In this document: positions 5,689 through 9,590 of the stretch, piece after piece
How positions within the stretch are numbered: the stretch's first letter is position 1
How the letters are laid out: every line of letters begins with the position of its first letter
Assembly: GCA_028281425.1 (NCBI GenBank)
Contig: JANQJX010000145.1
Coordinates: 1-9,590, forward strand
Origin: Simkania sp.
GTDB taxonomy: Bacteria; Chlamydiota; Chlamydiia; Chlamydiales; Simkaniaceae
Direction: 5' to 3'
DNA: 9,590 nucleotides
Position numbers and translations under genes: made by a program
The notes under the pieces: generated by a model
The model's database searches: none
What the model saw: only the letters and a program-made list of their open reading frames with translations
What the model was told of the DNA's origin: nothing

Positions 5689-6207
5689 ATGCACTTCTTT
5701 AGTGGCTCAGTCAAAACCAAATTGGATAGTAAGAACCGCTTTGTATTGCCTCAAGCCATGCGTTATGGACTCATTGAAGAGGGAGAACTTAAGTTTACAA
5801 TTGCTTTGGGTCTTGGAGGATCTCTTGCGATTTATAAACGCTCAGATATTGAAAAGATTGTAGCAAAGTTTCAGAAGAAACAACACAGTGCGCGCTACCA
5901 AAAGTTTTTTACTCTTTTCTTTTCCACTCTCCACCACTCAACGTGTGATAAGTTGGGACGCGTGGTCTTGCCAAATCCTTTAAAGAAGGCGGGAAAAGTT
6001 AAATCGGGAATCGTTATCGCAGGAGTCTTAAGCAAAATTGAAATTTGGCCCGAAGAGAAGTATGAAAATGATCTTGAGACTTATTTAGAAGGAAGTGAAG
6101 AGACTCTTTTAAACATGAGTCAAGAAGCTTTTGCTCTTCTTGATGAAACGGGAGATAAAAAAGAAGAAATTTCTCCTCAGTTGCAAGAAGAGTATGAGAA
6201 AATTTGA
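5689..6207 (+). CDS. mraZ: Transcriptional regulator MraZ
   Basis: A protein of 172 aa with two tandem SpoVT/AbrB-type DNA-binding modules, each with the MraZ DxxxR signature: LDSKNRFVLP (Asp13-Arg17) and CDKLGRVVLP (Asp87-Arg91). It is slightly longer than the usual 140-155 aa because of an acidic tail (about 150-172). MraZ forms ring oligomers that bind tandem repeats at the dcw promoter. The ATG at 5689 is chosen because it gives the canonical N-terminus (MHFFSGSVKTKLDSK, compare MF-x-G) and has GAGAGG (5679-5684) upstream; the in-frame GTG at 5659 lies within the operator repeats and is unlikely. It heads the dcw operon, and its stop overlaps the rsmH start (TGATG). Confidence 0.93.
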   Translation: MHFFSGSVKTKLDSKNRFVLPQAMRYGLIEEGELKFTIALGLGGSLAIYKRSDIEKIVAKFQKKQHSARYQKFFTLFFSTLHHSTCDKLGRVVLPNPLKKAGKVKSGIVIAGVLSKIEIWPEEKYENDLETYLEGSEETLLNMSQEAFALLDETGDKKEEISPQLQEEYEKI

Positions 6208-7124
6208 TGAAACATGTCCCGGTGATGCTCGAGGAGAGCTTAGAATTTTTTAAATCAAAAAAGATGAAAACCTTTTTTGATGGGACATTAGGAGCTGGAG
6301 GATTTGCAAAAGCATTGCTTTTAGATCATCCAGAAATTGAGACCTATTTTGGATGTGATCGAGATAAAAAAGCCCTTGAAATTGCAAGGGAAAAGCTAGA
6401 ATATCTCGGCAAGAAGGTGATTTTTATCCACGGAAATTTTCGGGATTTAGATGCTTTTTTAAAAAACAAAGGGGTCGATCAAGTCGATGGTTTTTTTTTT
6501 GATTTTGGAGTGTCATCCATGCAATTAGATGAAGAAAACAGAGGATTTAGTTTTAATAGGAAGGGACCGCTTGATATGCGGATGGATCAAAAACAGAAGC
6601 TCTCTGCAAGCGATGTTGTCAATCATTATAGCGAAAAAGAGCTTCGAAAAATTTTTAAAGAATTTGGGGAAGAACCCCAATCCAAACGGGCAGCCTCTGC
6701 AATTGTGAAGGCACGCAAAAAAAAATACATTGAGACAACCAAAGAACTCAGCGATATTATCACGGCATCGATTCATAAAATACGAAAAAAACTTCATCCT
6801 GCCACCCTTATTTTTCAAGCTCTTAGAATTTTTGTGAATCGAGAACTCGAATCGATTACCGAAGGAGTTAAAAAAGCCATTCAAAAGCTTTCTTATGGGG
6901 GAAGAATCGGAGCCCTTTCTTTTCACCGTTTAGAAGATCGCATTGTTAAAAATATTTTTAGAGAAGCTTCAAGACCACTTAAAAAAATTGAGGGGATTCA
7001 AGAGATTGTGACATTGCCCTCTTTGAAATTACTTACAAAATCTCCTCTGACTCCCTCACGCAAAGAAGGTTTTCGTAACCGTCGTTCGACGAGTGCTAAA
7101 CTCCGTTTTGCTGAAAAATTGTAA
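6207..7124 (+). CDS. rsmH: 16S rRNA (cytosine(1402)-N4)-methyltransferase RsmH
   Basis: Also called MraW; 305 aa, a normal length. It uses S-adenosylmethionine to methylate N4 of C1402 in the decoding centre of 16S rRNA. Family motifs in order: HVPVMLEE (3-10), the SAM-binding FDGTLGAGGF (24-33; most homologs have His in place of the final Phe), CDRD (50-53), DFGVSSMQLD (99-108), FSFNRKGPLDMRMD (114-127), FQALRIFVNREL (203-214) and the C-terminal FRNRRSTSAKLR (289-300). The start ATG at 6207 overlaps the last base of the mraZ stop, which suggests translational coupling. A TTG one codon earlier is a less likely start. Confidence 0.95.
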   Translation: MKHVPVMLEESLEFFKSKKMKTFFDGTLGAGGFAKALLLDHPEIETYFGCDRDKKALEIAREKLEYLGKKVIFIHGNFRDLDAFLKNKGVDQVDGFFFDFGVSSMQLDEENRGFSFNRKGPLDMRMDQKQKLSASDVVNHYSEKELRKIFKEFGEEPQSKRAASAIVKARKKKYIETTKELSDIITASIHKIRKKLHPATLIFQALRIFVNRELESITEGVKKAIQKLSYGGRIGALSFHRLEDRIVKNIFREASRPLKKIEGIQEIVTLPSLKLLTKSPLTPSRKEGFRNRRSTSAKLRFAEKL

Positions 7125-7142
7125 ATAGATATGTTTTGAGAT

Positions 7143-7424
7143 GTGAGTTTTTATTTATTAATTCGTCTTCTTTGTTGTATTTTCATTGCAGCGTTTCTTG
7201 TTTTTTCTTATATTCATAAGCTCAATAGAATCACTCAGTTTAAAATTGAAATTCCAAAGTTAGAAAAAAAAGTTCAAATGCTTTTAGAAGAAAATAGAGC
7301 CTTAATGCTTGAAATTGAAAAAAAAGAAAATCCCCATCAATTGATCAAATGGCTGCAACAGCCTCAATTTAGTCATTTGAAGCAACCAAAGCCTTCTGAG
7401 GTGATCATCATGGAGAAAGAGTAA
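7143..7424 (+). CDS. ftsL: FtsL-like small membrane protein (CT271-like)
   Basis: A protein of 93 aa with the layout of FtsL: a very short N-terminus, one membrane segment (residues 3-22, YLLIRLLCCIFIAAFLVFSY), then a Lys/Glu-rich coiled coil (about 30-62, LEKKVQMLLEENRALMLEIE) and a short tail. FtsL proteins are too divergent for motif identification, so the name rests on size, topology and position between rsmH and the class B PBP, where FtsL is normally encoded. It would be inserted in the inner membrane and help recruit and activate the septal synthase. It begins with GTG at 7143, 18 bases after rsmH, with only a weak Shine-Dalgarno; it ends directly before the next start. Confidence 0.72.
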   Translation: MSFYLLIRLLCCIFIAAFLVFSYIHKLNRITQFKIEIPKLEKKVQMLLEENRALMLEIEKKENPHQLIKWLQQPQFSHLKQPKPSEVIIMEKE

Positions 7425-9398
7425 GTGGAGCTTCAAGAGAAGCGGCGTTTGATGCTCGTGGCCTTTTTTTTGCTTTTTCTTTTTTCGTTTATCATTGTAG
7501 CTTTTTATCATCTCCAAATCATTGAAGGGGAAAAATGGGCTAAAAGAGCCGAAGCACAGCACCATTTTGTCACAAGTAAGTCGGCTAAAAGAGGCTGTTT
7601 TTTTGCAAGATACTCTCTTAAAGGAGACCATTTGAATAAAGAGGTTCTTTTGGTTGGAAATGTGAAAAGGTATCATTTTTATGTCGATCCTTTATCGATT
7701 CCGAGGATTTTGGTTGAAGAACTTACAGATCAAATTGGAGATCTTCTCTCTTCGAGTTGGGAAGAAAAGAATCGATTACTCAAAAATCTTCTGATGAAAT
7801 CCCATAGTCGTAAACTTAAAAAATGGCTGACCGAAAAAGAAAAAGAAAGGATTCAAAATTGGTGGCTTCCTTATGCAAAATGGAAAAAAATTCCCTCCAA
7901 TGCCCTTTATTTTATTGAGGATTATAAGCGCTTTTATCCTTATGGAAAATTGCTTGGGACTGTGCTTCATACGGTGAGAGATGAACGGGATCCAAAAACA
8001 AACCGACTTTTTCCAACAGGAGGATTAGAGCTTTATTTTGACAGGCTCTTAACGGGTAAACCGGGGAAAAAACTGCAATTGCGTTCCCCTAAGCATTCTC
8101 TTGAGCAAGGAATCATCCTCTCAAAGCCAGAAAATGGAGCAGATATTTATCTAACAGTTGAGCCTTTTATCCAAGCTATTGCAGAAGAAGAGATTGAAAA
8201 AGCGGTTAAGAGAGCTGGGGCTAAAAGAGGATGGGCTGTGATGATGGATCCCTATACGGGAGAAATTATTGCTCTTGCTCAATTTCCCGGTTTTAACCCT
8301 TCTAAGTATCAAGCTTTTTATAATGATTGTAAAAAAATCGATGCAACAAAGGTACATGCTTTAACCGATTGTTTTGAGCCGGGATCAACAATGAAGCCCC
8401 TTTCGGTTGCCATTGCCTTTTTAGCCAATGAGGAACTTATCAAGCGAGGAAAAAAACCTCTTTTTTCTCCCCAAGAGATGATTCCTACATGGGATGGATC
8501 CTTTCCCGGAAGAAGACCTCTCCGAGAAATTACAAAGCATCGCTATTTAAACATGTATCTTGGGATTCAAAAATCTTCAAATATTTATGTCGCTCGCTTA
8601 ATTCAAAGGGTTGTGATGGCTCTTGGTGAAGAGTGGTATCGAGAGCAACTCAGTGAAGTGTTTGGATTTGGCAAAAAGGTAGGAATAGAGCTTCCTGGAG
8701 AATGCTTAGGACTTCTTCCTTCACCTCAAGAAAAAAGGGGATCAAAAAGGGTTTTGTGGTCAAAGCCGACTCCCTACTCTTTAGCAATAGGACACAACCT
8801 TTTAACGACAACATTTCAAATGTTAAAAGCGTATGCCATTATTGCCAATGGGGGGTTTGATGTGAAGCCTACGTTTATTCAAAAGATTGTAAAAGAGGGA
8901 AAGGTCATCCAACAGCATATCACCAAAAAAATGGGAAAATCTCTTCTTAAACCCTATATCACTCGAGAATTAATTGCTGCCTTAAAATTAGGGGTAAAAG
9001 GAGGCACAGGAAAAATGGCTGATATTTTGGGATATACAGAAGCGGGTAAGTCAGGAACATCGGAGAAAGTTGTGAGAGGGGTCTACTGCCGAAAAACCCA
9101 CTTTTCTTCATTCATCGGTTTTGCCCCTGCACACCAGCCCCGTTTTGTCCTTGCAATTGCAATTGATGAACCTAAGCATTGTTATTTGCCTGGAATTGGG
9201 AAAACCTATTTTGGGGGACGCTGCGCTGCTCCTGCTTTTCAAAAAATCATGCAACGTACATTTAAATATCTTGCGATTCCTCTCGATGATCCTTTTGGAT
9301 ATCCCAAGGGAGATCCCCGTTTTGATCCCAAGAAGGCAGATAGTATTCAAGAAGTTGAAATTTTAGAGGATCTTTATGGGAAATGGAATGCCGCTTAA
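7425..9398 (+). CDS. ftsI: Class B penicillin-binding protein (PBP3/FtsI-like, CT270-like)
   Basis: A septal peptidoglycan transpeptidase of 657 aa. A membrane anchor (residues 9-30) is followed by a PBP dimerisation region (about 52-240). The catalytic domain has the active Ser in GSTMKP (STMK, Ser321 and Lys324), the second motif SSN (384-386) and KSGT (542-545). KSGT rather than KTGT is an accepted variant. The domain therefore looks active and beta-lactam-binding. The dimerisation region departs from the usual RGxIxDRNG motif (KRGCFFARYSLKGD), as if that part were relaxed. The GTG start at 7425 touches the FtsL-like stop and has GGAG (7412-7415) upstream. The gene overlaps murE by 23 bases. 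Position makes FtsI/PBP3 the best identity; the pairing with an elongation-type PBP2 is less likely. Confidence 0.9.
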   Translation: MELQEKRRLMLVAFFLLFLFSFIIVAFYHLQIIEGEKWAKRAEAQHHFVTSKSAKRGCFFARYSLKGDHLNKEVLLVGNVKRYHFYVDPLSIPRILVEELTDQIGDLLSSSWEEKNRLLKNLLMKSHSRKLKKWLTEKEKERIQNWWLPYAKWKKIPSNALYFIEDYKRFYPYGKLLGTVLHTVRDERDPKTNRLFPTGGLELYFDRLLTGKPGKKLQLRSPKHSLEQGIILSKPENGADIYLTVEPFIQAIAEEEIEKAVKRAGAKRGWAVMMDPYTGEIIALAQFPGFNPSKYQAFYNDCKKIDATKVHALTDCFEPGSTMKPLSVAIAFLANEELIKRGKKPLFSPQEMIPTWDGSFPGRRPLREITKHRYLNMYLGIQKSSNIYVARLIQRVVMALGEEWYREQLSEVFGFGKKVGIELPGECLGLLPSPQEKRGSKRVLWSKPTPYSLAIGHNLLTTTFQMLKAYAIIANGGFDVKPTFIQKIVKEGKVIQQHITKKMGKSLLKPYITRELIAALKLGVKGGTGKMADILGYTEAGKSGTSEKVVRGVYCRKTHFSSFIGFAPAHQPRFVLAIAIDEPKHCYLPGIGKTYFGGRCAAPAFQKIMQRTFKYLAIPLDDPFGYPKGDPRFDPKKADSIQEVEILEDLYGKWNAA

Positions 9399-9590
9399 AA
9401 AACTATTTGCCTGTTTGGATGTCAAGATCTATGGGAATAAAGAATTAGAAATTCGAGGACTTTGTAACCATTCTCAATTTGTTCTTCCAAATAGCCTTTT
9501 CATTGCAAGAAAGGGCAAAAAATTTGATGGGAATCTCTATATCGAAGAAGCAAAAAAAGGAGGAGCCATTGCGGTTTTATCCGATCTTTA
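9376..9590 (+). CDS. murE: UDP-N-acetylmuramoyl-tripeptide synthetase MurE, 5' end only
   Basis: The first 71 codons are inside the window. MurE adds the third residue (meso-diaminopimelate in chlamydiae) to UDP-MurNAc-L-Ala-D-Glu in the cytoplasm. The visible part is the uridine-binding N-terminal domain: IRGLCNHSQFVLPNSLFIAR, then FDGNLYIEEAKKGGAIAVL. The latter matches the family pattern GhxFxxxA--GAxAV. The usual DSR after the first strand reads NHS here. The start at 9376 is favoured by AGAGGA (9365-9370) 5 bases upstream; ATG at 9388 is the alternative. It overlaps the end of the PBP gene. Confidence 0.9.
   Translation, partial: MGNGMPLKKLFACLDVKIYGNKELEIRGLCNHSQFVLPNSLFIARKGKKFDGNLYIEEAKKGGAIAVLSDL

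Overview
The window is AT-rich bacterial DNA. Gene content and order point to the phylum Chlamydiota, most likely a lineage outside the Chlamydiaceae (an amoeba- or invertebrate-associated, Simkania/Parachlamydia-like group). The argument is synteny. On the minus strand lie a CT273-like charged protein, a CT274-like TPR/SycD-type protein and a second-type DnaA (CT275, dnaA2). Divergently, on the plus strand, lie rsmH (CT272), an FtsL-like protein (CT271), a class B penicillin-binding protein (CT270) and murE (CT269). This matches my recollection of the Chlamydia trachomatis CT269-CT275 block. I worked without database access, so the species is not assigned.

Layout. Positions 1-86 (minus) hold the edge of a DDE transposase of IS982-like appearance. 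dnaA2 follows (110-1459, minus). A plus-strand, membrane-anchored, apparently double-domain glycosyltransferase (1623-3341) and a truncated transposase N-terminus (3373-3622) then break the ancestral order. The CT274-like and CT273-like pair (3648-4542, minus) forms a tight two-gene operon. The 1.15 kb between 4543 and 5688 holds no convincing intact gene but is full of debris and signals: a MITE-like element with a perfect 5-bp target duplication sitting on the -10 of the CT273/274 operon; two copies of a second repeat family, one of them self-inverted; a probably frameshifted small ORF; a frameshifted relic that looks like a ribbon-helix-helix antitoxin; a strong intrinsic terminator; and the mraZ promoter. 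From 5689 to the right edge is a tightly packed division and cell-wall (dcw) operon: mraZ, rsmH, ftsL-like, pbp (ftsI/pbp3) and 5'-murE, with overlaps or very short gaps.

How it fits together. MraZ is the DNA-binding regulator of dcw clusters. Its own promoter region here carries two perfect pairs of GTGGAAA at a 10-bp period, in opposite orientations about 120 bp apart. One pair lies directly on the likely transcription start, so autoregulation is strongly suggested. RsmH methylates 16S rRNA. The FtsL-like protein and the class B PBP act in septal peptidoglycan synthesis. MurE adds the third amino acid to the peptidoglycan precursor. Such a set fits chlamydiae that keep a division-linked peptidoglycan ring. 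The most interesting non-coding signals are the MraZ operator pair, the MITE insertion that duplicated a -10 box, and the relics between 4800 and 5500.
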